A DNA stretch of 64,000 nucleotides from Quillaja saponaria (lineage: Eukaryota; Streptophyta; Magnoliopsida; Fabales; Quillajaceae). The stretch lies in assembly GCA_029379385.1 (NCBI GenBank), contig CM055614.1:558001-622000 (forward strand), read 5' to 3'. A program made the position numbers and the translations under genes. Of the stretch, positions 12,269 to 27,600 are shown in pieces. Position 1 is the stretch's first letter, and each line of letters starts with the position of its first letter. The notes below the pieces were generated by a model. It was not told the DNA's origin. It saw only the letters and a list, made by a program, of their open reading frames with translations, and ran no database searches.

Positions 12269-13267
12269 ATGGGTTGTGTTTCTTCCAATTTGCTCAACCA
12301 CGAGGACGAGTTCACTCAACTCGGTAGCTCAGCTCTTAGCCATCACATTGTCTCACTTACATCCACAACATATGGCCTTCTCTCGATAGACCCACCCCCA
12401 TCTCAGTCGACCCATTTCAGCGCCACCACCCCATCCACCCCACCTTCTCGATTAACCCTTGGTTCCATCCTTCCGAACCCGCTATCCGAACCCAAGTCCC
12501 TGTGGTCTGAACCCAGGCCTCTACGTTCTGAACCAGACGTCATTAACTCTTGGGAACTTATGGCTGGCCTTGACACAGACAGTTTCCGCTTCTACCCGCA
12601 CCCACCACCCAAACCTTACTCCGGAAAAGATGTAGATTTCTCCAATAAAGAAAAGGAAAATTCGAACCCAAATCGGTCCCACTGTAGCAACGGATCCGGT
12701 ATTCACAAGCCCTTAAAATTGGAGATCTTGAAGCCCTCTACAATTAAACGATCGCTGGATGGGTTCGAGAGGATATGCCCACCAAACGGTGAAAACAGAG
12801 TAGTCATCTATACCACCACCCTGAGAGGGGTGCGGAAGACATTCGAGGCGTGCACTGCGGTCAGGGCCGCATTCGATGGCTCTGGAGTACTAGTATGCGA
12901 GCGAGATGTATCAATGGATCGTGGATTTAAACAAGAGCTGAGGGAGTTGATGAAAGGGAAAGATGGAGAGGCAACGGTACCTCCAAGAGTGTTTGTGAAG
13001 GGAAGGTATGTGGGTGGGGCGGAGGAGGTCTTGCGGATAGTGGAAGAAGGCTGGTTGGGGGAGCTACTCTATGGGTTGCCCAGGAAAAGAGTTGGGGCTG
13101 TTTGCGAGGGTTGTGGCGATGTTAGGTTTTTACCCTGTTTCCGATGTAATGGGAGCTGCAAGATTTTGACGTTCATTGCGGAATTAGAGAAAACAGGGAG
13201 GAGCTCTATGGCGAGATGCCCTGATTGTAATGAAAATGGATTAGTGCTCTGCCCTCTCTGTACCTGA
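12269..13267 (+). CDS. Glutaredoxin-like family protein with C-terminal zinc-type Cys clusters (At5g39865/At3g28850 type)
   Basis: Single exon, 332 codons. The N-terminus MGCVSS carries a consensus N-myristoylation Gly2 plus a palmitoylatable Cys3, suggesting membrane attachment. Residues 15-165 are Pro/Ser-rich and probably disordered. A glutaredoxin fold lies at about 175-265, starting RVVIYTTTLRGVRKTFEAC and including the cis-proline region TVPPRVF (236-242) and GRYVGGAEEV. The usual CxxC/CxxS active site is replaced by LRGVRKTFEAC, as in this plant subfamily, so classical disulfide reductase activity is doubtful. The C-terminus has four paired-Cys clusters (CEGC, CFRC-x3-C, CPDC, CPLC at about 279-331), likely metal-binding. 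The start is supported by the MGC motif; the upstream frame at 12144 is not needed. Function in plants is poorly known. Confidence 0.88.
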   Translation: MGCVSSNLLNHEDEFTQLGSSALSHHIVSLTSTTYGLLSIDPPPSQSTHFSATTPSTPPSRLTLGSILPNPLSEPKSLWSEPRPLRSEPDVINSWELMAGLDTDSFRFYPHPPPKPYSGKDVDFSNKEKENSNPNRSHCSNGSGIHKPLKLEILKPSTIKRSLDGFERICPPNGENRVVIYTTTLRGVRKTFEACTAVRAAFDGSGVLVCERDVSMDRGFKQELRELMKGKDGEATVPPRVFVKGRYVGGAEEVLRIVEEGWLGELLYGLPRKRVGAVCEGCGDVRFLPCFRCNGSCKILTFIAELEKTGRSSMARCPDCNENGLVLCPLCT

Positions 13268-14848
13268 GAGCATGGTAAGATTTTCTAGGTTCAAGTGGAC
13301 AATCGAATCACTAAACCCTTTCTTGGTTTGATCGTTTTAATTTTGATAATTCCATTTAAAGCTTCTAGTTTCCTTTACTTTTGTTCACTTTTAGCAGCTT
13401 CAGTACTTGTTACATTGAACCTAATTCTGGACTGGGCTGAAGTGCAATGCAGCTTTTCCTTAGTTTTGCTAGATTGTATTATATGAGTGTGGTGGTGACA
13501 AACTTTGCAAATTGAAGGAATAAAGCTTTCGCCTTTGGCATCAGTTACATTTGGATGCTAGATGCTACTGGTCTTTTTCAATTAAGAAAAATAACTTTTA
13601 TTTTGTCTTACTTGTAGGTTAAATACTTTTGTTTAGAAGTTGATGAATGAGAGTAGATAATATATTTTGCTCTTATTTATTTAATAATAAATATTAATCA
13701 AAAATTTAAAAGTCAGTGTAATAAAAAATTTAATATATTTTATTTTCTCTTTTTTTATTTTCCGAATTTAGAATAATTTAATAAGTATGTTTCGAAAAGA
13801 TATATATATCCCTTTATTTACAATTCCTCATTTGAAAAAACAAAAAACAAAATTTCAATTACAAATTTATTATTGTACTAAAGCTTCTCACTTCCCTTTT
13901 TTTTCTTTTTTTTTTTCTCTTTCCAAATGAGCTAGAAAGCTAAAGCCAATGTTGCGGATTTATTAGTGTCCGTATTAAATACACAAAAGACTAGGTAGCC
14001 TGGGGCGGAAGAACGGTGAGTGAAGACTTTATTTCAATTTGCAGCACAACAATCAAAATAGTTTTGTATCCTTAAATGCTCTGAAACAATTATCACGCAT
14101 TGTGAGGATTCAAATTCAAAAGAGAATCTAAATCCCGCAATATGCATTAATGCTAGTCTGTTGTCATTTCCAACTAAAAAGAATATCTTTTTATGTAATG
14201 ACAAGTAAATATGATGATATTGGAGGGGTGTTTTAAAAATATTTGTTAAGATATAAATATAATTTGAAACTTAGTAAGTGTTCTTCAATAATAGATTTGA
14301 TAAGAGAAAGATAGAGGGAAAGGACGAGAGAGAACCAATGCCAACAAAAAATTATACTAAAGTACATTTGTCTACCAATATATCAATTGCAGTTGTTAGA
14401 ATATGGGATAAAAATCAATTATCCGTATTTCTAATTTTCTAGGGGTAAGCATTTTATTATATTTTGTATTCCTAAGAAACGAACAAAAAGAGGGGTGATA
14501 ATTCATTCATATGAATAAGCATATATATATATATATATATATATACCGAGATTAGCTTGTGCAACTAACTTGATTCAATTAATTTCCGGTAATATAATAA
14601 TGTTTAATTTAGTCAAAGTCTCAAAGAGAGAAGGTGATTGATACAGCAACCAACTGGCAACTACTAAATAATTAAAAAAACAGAACAAGACAGCCACCGG
14701 ATAAGAGGGGCTGCTAAGCGTTGACCCTAATTTAAGACGCATTCATTCAGAGGTAGCCACTGGGCAGATATATAGATATTGTTAAATCGACTACTAGTCA
14801 AGCACAACAGGCAGGACCAATTACCCAGCGGCTGGCCCGGTGATTAAA
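13268..14848. other. 3' UTR and intergenic spacer, promoter of ADH-like gene
   Basis: The first few hundred bases are the probable 3' UTR of the glutaredoxin-like gene; the open frame at 13295-13486 lies in it and shows no protein character. An uninterrupted (AT)n run of 25 bases occupies 14521-14545. TTGACC at about 14718 is a possible W-box-type element ahead of the ADH-like gene. No gene seen. Confidence 0.5.
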
Positions 14849-17141
<2,293 letters not shown>

Positions 17142-17202
17142 ATGACTGAATCTGATCAAATCCCACGCATGTACGAGTATATATGCAGAGGGATAACTCT
17201 GT

Positions 17203-17475
17203 GTGCCCAGTATATTAATTATCATTAAGGAGTCAGGTTTGCTTAATAGACTGTGGAATAAGGAAGGCCATTTTCGAAACCGATTCAACTATCTATTGTG
17301 TATCTTCTTTAAGAAGAATGAAGACATTCCATCGACCTTGAATTGTTTTGGTGGTTGGCAGTTGAATAAGGTTAGGAGAAATGGTAATTTGTGCAGCCAT
17401 TTGTTAGCTCGCAAAGTCTTTAGTGAATCTGTGTTTGGTTGAGAATGCCCTCATGTCTCATGTTTCCCTTTGAGT
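17203..17475 (+). mobile_element. LINE RNase H (RVT_3) tail, degenerate
   Basis: Downstream of the ADH-like gene, an open frame ends with a pattern typical of the C-terminus of plant LINE-type RNase H domains (KVRRNGNLCSHLLARKVF, then ESVF, a stop, and a shifted NAPSCLMF-like end). Only the tail of the domain is visible; no transposase or reverse-transcriptase core is nearby. Assignment rests on the xVRRxGNxxxHLLAR motif and is moderate at best. Confidence 0.45.
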
Positions 17476-18005
17476 TTTGCTTTGAATAATACTTCTCCAA
17501 TTGATTTCGGTTCATGCTTTTTTCCTAATGAATTATTAAAAATTAGCTCCAAAGTAAATTTGATTTAAATTTTATCGTTAATTTAATTTAATTTTTATTA
17601 AAAACTTATTAACATATAAAATAATTACAATTCTATAATTATTAAAAACCTTATTAAATTGGTATATAAAATATATATATATATATATTATCTTACATCT
17701 ACTGTCATTCTTAATTAATACTTAGAAATCAGTTATTATCATTCTCCTATTGAGTTTTGGTTTGAATAATACTTCTCCCATTGATTTTGATTAATGCTTT
17801 TTTTTTTTCTAATGAATTATTAAAAATTAAAAAAATTACGTAAATTAGATTTAAATTTTATCGTTAATTGAATTTATTTTTTATTAAAAACTTATTCACA
17901 TATAAGATAATTGTAATCCTATATTTATTAAAAACCTTATTAAATTAGTATTAAATTGTCTTACATCTTCTCTATTTCTTAATTAATACTTAGAAATCAA
18001 CTATT
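17471..18005. repeat. Diverged tandem duplication, ~280 bp unit
   Basis: Two head-to-tail copies begin at 17471 and 17751 with TGAGTTTTG(C/G)TTTGAATAAT and share TAATGAATTATTAAAAATTA, TTTAAATTTTATCGTTAATT and CTTAGAAATCA in the same order. Indels and substitutions show that it is not recent. The first copy overlaps the end of the LINE tail. Confidence 0.8.
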
Positions 18006-20415
18006 TTTTATCACAACTAATTTAAATTTATTTTGTTAAATATTAGTATTATCAAGACTTTTAATTGCTATCAACAGTTTTTTTTTTTTTTTTTTTTCAA
18101 AATGATCTCAAAACATTACTTTAAATTTAAGAGTCATATGTGTTTTTCCTTAAAACTGACTAATTTTTAAAAAATAACTTATCTCAAATATTTTGTTGTT
18201 TTCTTATTTTATAAACTTAATAAATAAAAACAATTAATAACATACTTGTATATTAAGTTATTTTGTTATTTTCAATCATTTTTTTTTTCTCATAAACAAC
18301 ATAACTAATATAGAATGAAAATATTTTCAAAATGAAAAAAAATAAAAAATCTTAGACTTTATTATGAGAAGAAGAAAAAAATATAACTTATTTAATTTGG
18401 CGAACCATTGATAAAATAATCTAGATCTTAAGCAAGTATAACCATTCTCTATAATACTCGACAACAAGACATACATGATTTTAAATGATTTATGTACAAT
18501 AAAATAAAGTGATATGAGATATTTAATATTGTGATGAATTATAGATAACTTGTTAAAAAAAATAAGAAAATTAATTATTATTATAGTTCATTATTGTTAA
18601 AATTTAATAATATGAATAGAACAAAAGCAATTACAATGTTAAGATAAAATGTGCAATGGAAAGTTCAATGTGAATTTAAATTATAGATAATACTGTGTTA
18701 AATTTAAATAATTTAGTTATTATTAGAGTTCAACTTCTAACTATTTACTTTTACACAAATAAATTTTTTAATAGTGATAAGATTGTTTTCTTAATTTTTC
18801 TCTATCTTAAAATTAGAATTTGTTATTTATCTATTTTTAAGAAAAAATAAAAAAAACTATTCCATTAATTTCTTAATTCTTATTTACTTTTAATTTTTTA
18901 TCTAAAAATAAGTAAAAATTAATGTCTATCCACACTAAATTAAAAGATTTTAAAAATAGTATAAAAAAAGAGTATAAAATAGTATAAAAATAGTATAAAA
19001 AAAACCCTCTAAACACGTGCCGCGCATGTAATGAGACTAGTTATTCTAAAAGTTAGAAACCCTTATAGTCTCATACTTTAGAATAAGTATAGATTTATTT
19101 AGTTAAATTCATTAAAATATATTTAAGTTACTTTCAATCTTTTAATAGCTACCTATTATCCTAACCACTCACATAAATTAAATACTTTGTATTAATTTAA
19201 ATTGATTAAAATAATTAACATTTTAATAACTATCCACTTCACTCTCATTCTCACTCACACACTAACTTATATTTTATCTTTTAAATAGGATTCAAGCTTA
19301 AAATTACCACTTTATACTTTTTAAAAACTTAAATTTATTTGACATGTGCATATGGCTAGTAGTTCGGGGGTCTATTTGCATGGTTAAATAGTATGTAAAT
19401 GTGCTCTAAGAAAAAAAATACTTTTTAAATAGAGTTGTTTAAGAAGTGTTATATAAAAAACTAAAAAACTGTTTGGATAAGTTATGTAAAAGCGTAGTGA
19501 GATATAATTTTTTATTATTAAGTATTAAAATTATCAAAAAAATAATAATTTTTACAAATATTATGGTTATATACGTCTAAATAACTTTTTTTTATTAAAA
19601 TTCATTTTAGCTTTTCTTATTTTCTAGTTGGAAAAGATTTTTCTTTTCTAATTTTAGCCTTTTGGACTCTAAAAGTTCAAAAATATTTTTTTGCAAAACT
19701 TCAAAAAATAAAATCTCATTTACCAAACAGTTTTCTAGAAAAAAGTTTAAACCCAAAAACTAGTTTAAAAACCAAATCAAACACAGTACACTAAAATAGA
19801 AACAAACAAATTATCTACGTACCTAATTGTGTTCTTTTTCTCGTTTTGCGAAAATTAAAATTGTGATTCAATTATAAAAATTGTACAACTATCTGCATTT
19901 CATTTTTTTTCTTGTTTCACTTTCAATGAAGCATAATAAAACGAATCATATATATATATATATATATATATGAAGGTATTTAGGTTCCGTTTTGACAAGT
20001 TAGCACATGACACTGTTGAAGAGTTTAATTATAAGGTAGAGTAATAAATTCATATCAGGCGAGCATGTAATCAAAACTCATAATTTATTATTGACTATTT
20101 AAAGATGAATTGCCTTTTTCATTCTACTATCTATATCTTTTCATTAACATAGATAATAATTATTATATTACGTAATAATTATTTTCCTTATTAATAGTTA
20201 TAAAATCTATTTAAATTCAATTATTATATGTTTATTTCTATTTTTGTTTGAATATTGTGTAATTTTTCTTATTCTTTAATATGTGGTTTTTCATATATTT
20301 CTCACATTTATTTATAACTTATTATTAATTTATTTTTTCTTGCTAAGAGGTAATTCATTGGATAACAGAAATAGATACAAAAGACTCCATTAAGGAGTCG
20401 ATATTAGGCATATGG
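18006..20415. other. AT-rich repeat-like intergenic region
   Basis: Very AT-rich, with no open frame of interest. It contains homopolymer runs and an (AT)11-type run at about 19950-19971. The short motif ACACGTGCCGCGCATGTAATGAG at 19013-19035 stands out as GC-rich but has no partner I could pair it with. Probably decayed transposon sequence; no family could be named. Confidence 0.4.
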
Positions 20416-22790
20416 CTAGTTACACTTCCAGCAGTACAAGTAGAAAGAGCCCATTTTAGCCAGATTGCTGACAACAAAATTTATAGCATGAGAGACCTTC
20501 CTTGCAACCCACGTAGTGGATGAGGAAAGAATAAGAAGTGAGTCTTGAATGACAAGTTCTATCTCCCGATTTGAGTTATCGTTTGGATTGTTCAAAGCAG
20601 CTATTATGCTTTTGTAGGGATTTTGATTATACAAGACATAGCAAAATTTTAAAAAAATTCGGCATAATCAAATCTTTAGGATAATCTCTATTGTTTATGA
20701 ACCAATATTTTTCTTTTAATCTTATAAATAGAGACTATTTTAACTTTTGATCCACAAGTTGTACAGGGTGTACAACCTCTAAGTGTATCCACACCAAATG
20801 ACTTGATCAAGAGCTATGTGTTAGCTGCCAAAAATCTCCTTGTGTGGTAGCACAAGTGATGAGATTTTCTCACGTCTCACAAACACTCAGTTTGCCAATA
20901 ATCGAAGAATTTTGGCTCTCTATGATATCTGAATAAAAGTTACGTACGTTACATATAAGGTCTAACCTTATTTAAGTATGATATAACTGAACTCTAAATG
21001 ATAAGATCAGATCTTATCTATTAGAGACTTTTAGATAAAATAGGAAAATCTCATCAAAGTTAATCCTATTTTAAATTTCAAATTTCAAATATCATTTGTT
21101 TGTAATTACATGAAAGCCTAAAACTTCTCTTACTCAAATTGCATCCATTTGTGTGTGACCCTTTAGGTTCATATTAAACTGGCAGTAGGCCACATTAACT
21201 TAATGTATTTTTCAATTAGATCCACATCTAATTAATTTAAATCAAAACTAATTTGATTTACCCATTAATGAGAATTAATTATTCTCGGGTTACCTACAAG
21301 TCAAGATTGATGCCTAGCAGCATGTGATGACTATCCAAATAATATAAATATATTTGTGAACATTTCCGTTGTTAGCTTCCATGCAATTCAATCTTTCCAT
21401 CATTTAATGTTCCTGATTAAACTTAGAATATGGATTAATGTCAAACCCTAAATTGTTTAATCTGATGTATCTATTTATAAGTCACAACTCAAATAATGAA
21501 ACCTGAATTCTTTAATCTAGTTTCACACCACCCTGACCAATGACATTCTGAGTTATGTCTTAATTAGATAACATAGAACATTCTCTCTCTTTACTGAGAA
21601 TGATAGATCTCTTATTGTACACTCATATACTTTCATACATAGATATTCATACTCAACATCTATCTCTGTATAACCCATGGTGAATTATACTTAGATAGTA
21701 TCAAAGTATGATAACCTATGTACAAGGTATATATGATGTCTCAGGTCTGAAGATCATTTGCACCACTACAACGAATAACACTCATTGATAACTATGTAAA
21801 AGTCCATATGAGTATTCTATGATTGAGTCAATTCAGTGAACTTGTTCTCTAATAAGCACCTACATGTTTATTATAGTGTTAACTACACAAGTGATTATGA
21901 GATCAATCACCTTCAACATTTGAGCTAATATAACATGTACTAATCTAACCAGATCATTAATTCTCATTATTAATGATCCTATGATTAGGAATATTTAATA
22001 ACAAATCTTAAGAAAATATATCTCATAAGCATGATCACATCATGGTTCTTATTTTCATTGCTTATATTCTATGGGATTTATCATGTTCATATTAAAGAAT
22101 TAACTAGTAATTAAAGGACATGATAAATAATAATACCATATAACAATGAAACATATTCATTTTATTAATAACTGAATATGACTGTATTTATAAGTAATAT
22201 ACCATAGACATCTAATATCATTGGCTTGTAAGGCATACTACTAATAGCTTTGGCTATCATCTTTAATTATAACATCGCCTGGATCAGAGAGTCTTTAGGA
22301 TAATGATGCTGCAAGTTTACATGCTTCAGTTTTGGCAACTAGAGGACTTGTGTTGCATATCTGGGCAGTGATTTCAATGAGGATGTGTCCAGCATGATTT
22401 CTTGCAAGAGCTGCTATCCAAGTACTGGTATTACCAGAAACAACATCAAAGTTAATTTTGGTCCATCCCTTAAAAGGTGGGGACCAAATATTTGAAGCTA
22501 GATCATGATATCTAAAAGTGAGAAGGCCAGTCAGCTCCTGGAACCACTTCTTTAATATAAAGCTTACTCTGTCAAGATTAGGCAGGCAATAATTTTGATC
22601 ATGGGTGATCTTGTTCCTATAAAACTAGAATGAGTCAATAACTACAGATGCAAAGAAAAGCAATTCTCTATTATCAAGATGAAGAGTGGCTGGGACTGAA
22701 TTTTTATTGATGAGAAAATTGAACCGATCTTGAACAGACAGATGGTCAAAAGCCTCAATGCGAATTCTCCACGGAGAAATGAACTAAAGT
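20416..22790 (-). mobile_element. Degenerate LINE ORF2 C-terminal region with RNase H domain, split by an LTR
   Basis: On the minus strand, 22790 down to 22252 reads as the 3' part of a plant LINE polyprotein: a zinc-knuckle-distal stretch (PWRIRIEAFDHLSVQDRFNF-like, with WRIRIEAFDHL seen), then the RNase H start GWTKINFDVVSGNTS, ARNHAG and SPLVAKTEACKLAAS. It stops at a TAA and resumes as DVIIKDDSQ. After skipping 20613-22246 the domain continues in the same frame as SIIAALNNPNDNSNREIELV and ends near 20416 (VSHAINFVVSNLAKMG). The broken Asp/Glu pattern, at least two internal stops and the LTR insertion make it dead. Confidence 0.75.
20613..22246. mobile_element. Solo LTR (about 1,634 bp) nested in the LINE, 5-bp target duplication
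   Basis: The insert begins TGTAGGG at 20613 and ends CTACTAATA at 22246. It is flanked on both sides by GCTTT (20608-20612 and 22247-22251). The ends fit LTR-type TG...CA with one C-to-T change in the final dinucleotide. The interior has no coding potential. Skipping the insert and one GCTTT restores the LINE RNase H reading frame exactly, which fixes the borders. The text resembles Copia-type LTRs of eudicots (GGGTCACACACAAATGGATG on the minus strand), but the superfamily is inferred. A single LTR without an internal region implies LTR-LTR recombination. Confidence 0.75.
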
Positions 22791-24617
22791 TTTTTTTTCA
22801 TGAAGTCACATTATAAACAAATATGTTCAAGAGTATAGAAATCACAAAGGAAAATTACTAAGGATACCATTCACAAAAAATCTTTTACATCATATACATT
22901 AATCAATGAACTAATATATGCCATTTTTACTTCTACAAGATGAAAATTAGCAATTAATATTTTATTTGAGAAAATTTTATTTTATTACGTGGCGTATTAC
23001 ATTTATTAATTATTTTGGATGATTAAATATAATAAATTCATAAAACAAAATTTTAAATAACTATATTTTTAAAAAAATTACTCATACTTCCTTTATATTT
23101 ACAAAATCATATTATATGATAAAAATAGCTATTTTGTATAAATGAGATTAACACGTGTAAAATTTGAAAATATAAAGAATATTTTTATAATTTTAATAAA
23201 TTATAAGCTAGTTAGGAGCAATTTATTTGTTTATTTTGAAAATCTCTTCATCTATTGTATTCAAATAATGCTACTTGTGGAAAATAAATAATTTTTTTTT
23301 ATATCAAATTATGTATTAAAATGATAACAATTAAGTCCAAAATTATAAATATAATTTTTTTTATTATCATATATTTTAAGATTTCTTTTTTAGTGAACAT
23401 TTTTTTTTAAGATTTCAAATAACAATTAGTTGAATTATGGTTATGACTTTTAATCAAAAAATTATGTGTACAAAATTGTAGTAGTTACAATCATTACATT
23501 TAAGATTTTTAATTAAAGGTTAAGTTAATAAAACTAAGAAGTTATAAGGATACTTTAATCAATTTTTAATTTTTCACACGGTCTCTACTCTCTAGTGTAT
23601 ATAACACTAGTTGTTTTGAGGTCGGTATCTGTTGGTTAGTTTTTTTTTTTTTTTTTTTAACTTTTAAAATAAAAAATCTAAATAATTGTATAGTATGAAA
23701 TAAATTGAAGATCATAAAGATTTATTGCTTTTAAAATAACTAGCCCATAACACAAAACACGTGTTCAAGGGTTTTTTTTATTTTAAATAATATAAAAACT
23801 ATTATAATTGTTATATAAAATATAGAAAAAGAGCTAAGTCATAGAAGGGTTTTTTTTTTTTTGAAAAAAAAAAAAATACAGTTTCTAATATATGATAAAA
23901 TTTAATTGAAAAAAGAATTCAAAAGTTTTGAATGACACTATTTTTTTTTTAATATGTTATTTAAATTAAAAAATTAGAGCACAGTGTTATGCCTTTTAGT
24001 ATAATATAAATAGAAGTAACTAAAAAATATAGATATAAATAGAAGATTTGTTTATGATAATATAACTTTAATTATAGCGACATAAGGGACAGAGTAAATT
24101 GGATCGATTGTGGTAAAATAACCGGCCAATGACGGGTCGTGGGTCAATTTGTATTGACCCACAGGCGGGTTGCTATATTTATGAGCCCGCTGCTTATTGT
24201 CGAACGGAACGGACGCCAAAGAAATCCATAACCCGAAACTCAAAACTCCCTTTCAGTTCCGCCCGTTTTCGCTCTAGAAGCCATTTATCTTTGGATGGAG
24301 AACCAGATATCGCAACTATGAACAGGAAGGTTGCAGAAGACAGTATCATAGCCTCTGTTAATCACTGGCAATTGTTTAGCGGACGTAACCGAAGATAGAG
24401 TCGCATATAAATAGTGAATCATAAACTTAATCTCAAGGTAGAATTTTCCAGGTACTTATCATTGAAACCGAATTTTCTCATGCTTTGAAACTTCTATTCG
24501 GCGTGAGCTAAGGCCCACCAATATCTGCTTTCGATTGCTATTAGGTATTCACAGAGCATGTGAATTAGATTTAGGTATAGGATTTGTATCGTTTGTGGAA
24601 CACAAAAGAACAAAGTT
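22791..24617. other. AT-rich intergenic region and 5' region of PHD gene
   Basis: AT-rich sequence with poly-T/A runs (about 23640-23659, 23852-23876) and no recognisable protein. From about 24120 the base composition rises and the sequence looks like promoter and 5' UTR of the downstream PHD gene. A short upstream ORF starts at about 24318 (MNRKVAEDSI...). Confidence 0.5.
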
Positions 24618-27600
24618 ATGAGGGGTCGATCGCACCGCCTTCAGAGTTCGGATCCTCCCGACGATTGGGTTGACGGCTCTTGGACTGTGGATTGCGTCTG
24701 TGGTGTTACCTTCGATGATGGGGAAGAGATGGTGAATTGTGATGAGTGTGGTGTGTGGGTGCATACGCGATGCTCTCGATACGTGAAGGGAGATGACGTA
24801 TTTGCTTGTGACAAATGCAAAAGTAAGAATAACCGGAATGATACTGCGGAGACTGAGGTGGCTCAATTGTTGGTTGAGCTTCCCACTAAGACCATGAGAA
24901 TGGAGACTTCATTTGCATCGAATGGGCATTCACGGCGCCCTTTTCGGCTTTGGACAGATATTCCTATTGAGGAGAGGGTACATGTTCAGGGGATTCCGGG
25001 TGGTGATTCTTCCCTGTTTGGGGGACTGTCCTCCGTTTTCACTCCACAGCTATGGAAATGCACTGGGTATGTCCCCCAAAAGTTCAATTTTCAATATAGG
25101 GAATTCCCTTGTTGGGATGAGAAAAATCCCGATTCCAGAATGGAAGAGAATGAGAGTCTCGTGGACAAAGGTGCTGGCGTTCTCTTTTCTTTGTCGAAAG
25201 AGAATGTATTGGCAACCCCCCTAGGAACTTTGCCTGGTATGAGGGACGAAGAAGATGGTTTTGGCAGGAAGACATCTTTAAAAGCGATGAAATGGGGGAG
25301 CGACAATAAAGAAGGTCTTCGGCTTGCCAATCATGACATGAAGGAGAGAAGCTTACTTAGTCCTGTTGCAATGCATTCTGAAAAGCGTAACAAAGAAGAC
25401 TACAGGACATCCAAAGATCGTTGTGGGAAGAAGAGGACTAGAGCTTCAGACAAAGAGGCAGATGCCAAGAGAAGTTCAAACTCTTCTAAAACAGGTTATT
25501 ATTGTTATTGTCAATGTCAGCAAATAAAGTTACTATTTTTCCATCATCCCATTGCATCCTGGTGTAAGGTATAAAAATTTAGTGACATCATGCAACATTT
25601 AATTTGCGCTTGTTGACTCATTTTTTCCTCATTTTTTTTATTAGTAGCGTTTACCCCTGCCAGTGGTGCAAAACAATTGGAATTTTATGAAGACAGAGGT
25701 CCGAATGTTTTCAAAGCTGACACTTGGAGACTAAATAATAAGAACTTTAGAGGCACTGTGGTTCAGGAACAAGTGCGAGATGATTATCATGTTTCAGAGA
25801 CCAACTTGGAGGAGCTCAACAGTAATGTACCATCATCTGCTGACAACTCAAAAGACTTACGCACTGACATTCCCATGCAAGCTATATTAGTTGGAGCAGT
25901 ACCTAAAGAAGTCAAGTCTAACCACAAAGTTCCTACAGTGACTGAGATTTCCCCCAGAACGGATGTTACAGTAAAAGAAGAGGTATGATATGATCCACTG
26001 TCACTTGTATTTCCCAGAAAGTTCAATATATTACTCCATTGACTTTGTGAGCATACGTGGATGTTTCCCTGCTTGTGTTTGTGAGTATATGTGGATGTTT
26101 CCCTGCCTGTGTTTGTATACTACCATTGCTACCACTTGTTTCATACTATCTGTTGATCTCCAGCTGACAGCAAGCCGTAATCCTAATCACTTTCTAAAGT
26201 GTGAGTTTAAATGAAGGCTATGGATATTAAGTAGATGATAGAAGGTCAATAAGGTACGGGATTCATGCACAGGGTTTTAGGTGATTTACCTGAAAATGGA
26301 GGGGAGATGTTGAACATTAGCATATGCTATTAGTATGAAATACTTCTGCAAGACTTCAGAACGGGCCTCTATTACAATTGGAATTTTTTAGAATCACAAT
26401 TTATAAGTTTGGATCAAATATGGTAGCCAATAGGACTTGCCGGCAACTGCATTCTTCGATGGTATTGTTTGTTGTCCCGAACACTATGACATATTTAGTC
26501 TTCGTTAGTCTGCAACAGTGTCTTTGGTAGTTTTCAACAATAGATGTCATTGTTTGCAATGGTGGTTATGTTCTTCTCATGATATCTCCACGTGGTGGTA
26601 GTTACTGATGAGCCGGCAGTCGTTTTTGACATGATAACTGGCAAAGATGGTGGGTGGATGACGACAGTCTAACATGATTTGGTGAAATATATTTAGTATG
26701 AAAAGTGTTCGACTGATGTTTTTAAAGTCTTACATAAAAATTGAATATGGAGTTCTATAGTTGTTTCTCAATTCCAAGAAATTGATATAAGTACTAGAAC
26801 TCTCTATACTGTTCTATGTAAAATTGAGTTGGCAAAATATATATTCCTAGCTGAATGATGTTAGATAGATTTCAGAAAGTTTGGTTACTTGTATTTTGTT
26901 TGGGTTATGATCGAGGAAATTCACAATTTAATGCTCTATGGTTATTTAAAAAAAAAGATTTAGGGTATTTGTGAGATTAGGCTTTGATGTGGATGATTCA
27001 GGGAGAACAATGGATGATTCAGGGAGAACAAAGGCCTGACTAAAGAAATTGATGCTGGAGTTTCTGGACAGCAGGGAATTCAGGTTTTAGGTGACTAGAG
27101 ATAGGATTTTATCAGTGAAGGTAGGGGTGAGCATCAGAACCAAATACCAGAAAAACCGACCCAAAACCAATTTATGCCACCCGAAACTGACCCAGTCCGA
27201 AATCCCTTTTAAGTGAGTCAGTTGAAAATATTGCTACTTTTTCGAGTCGGTTGAAAATATTGTTACTTTTTCGAGTCGATTATAAATATCGGTCCATGAA
27301 ATTTTTTGAAGTCGGTAACCGACCTAATCGAAAGTTGCATATTCATATATAAAGATTTGTTCCTATTGGTTGAGGTGTACACCTTCACCACACATAACAT
27401 GTTTTCCACCCAAATGAGACAAGTATTGACTAACACAAAAGATACTTTACTCTCCTATCTCCATCTATCCTACACCAGATTACTCCTCATTCCCAAATCA
27501 AACAAAAACCTAACTCAACCTTACCTTTTCTCTTTCAACTCGTCCTCAAGTCTTGACGGTAGAGAGAATTTATGTCTCCAGATCTGCCTCTTCCTTTATG

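Noticed and set aside
25084..25330. Minus-strand frames opposite PHD exon 1
   Set aside because: Antisense shadows of a strongly coding exon.
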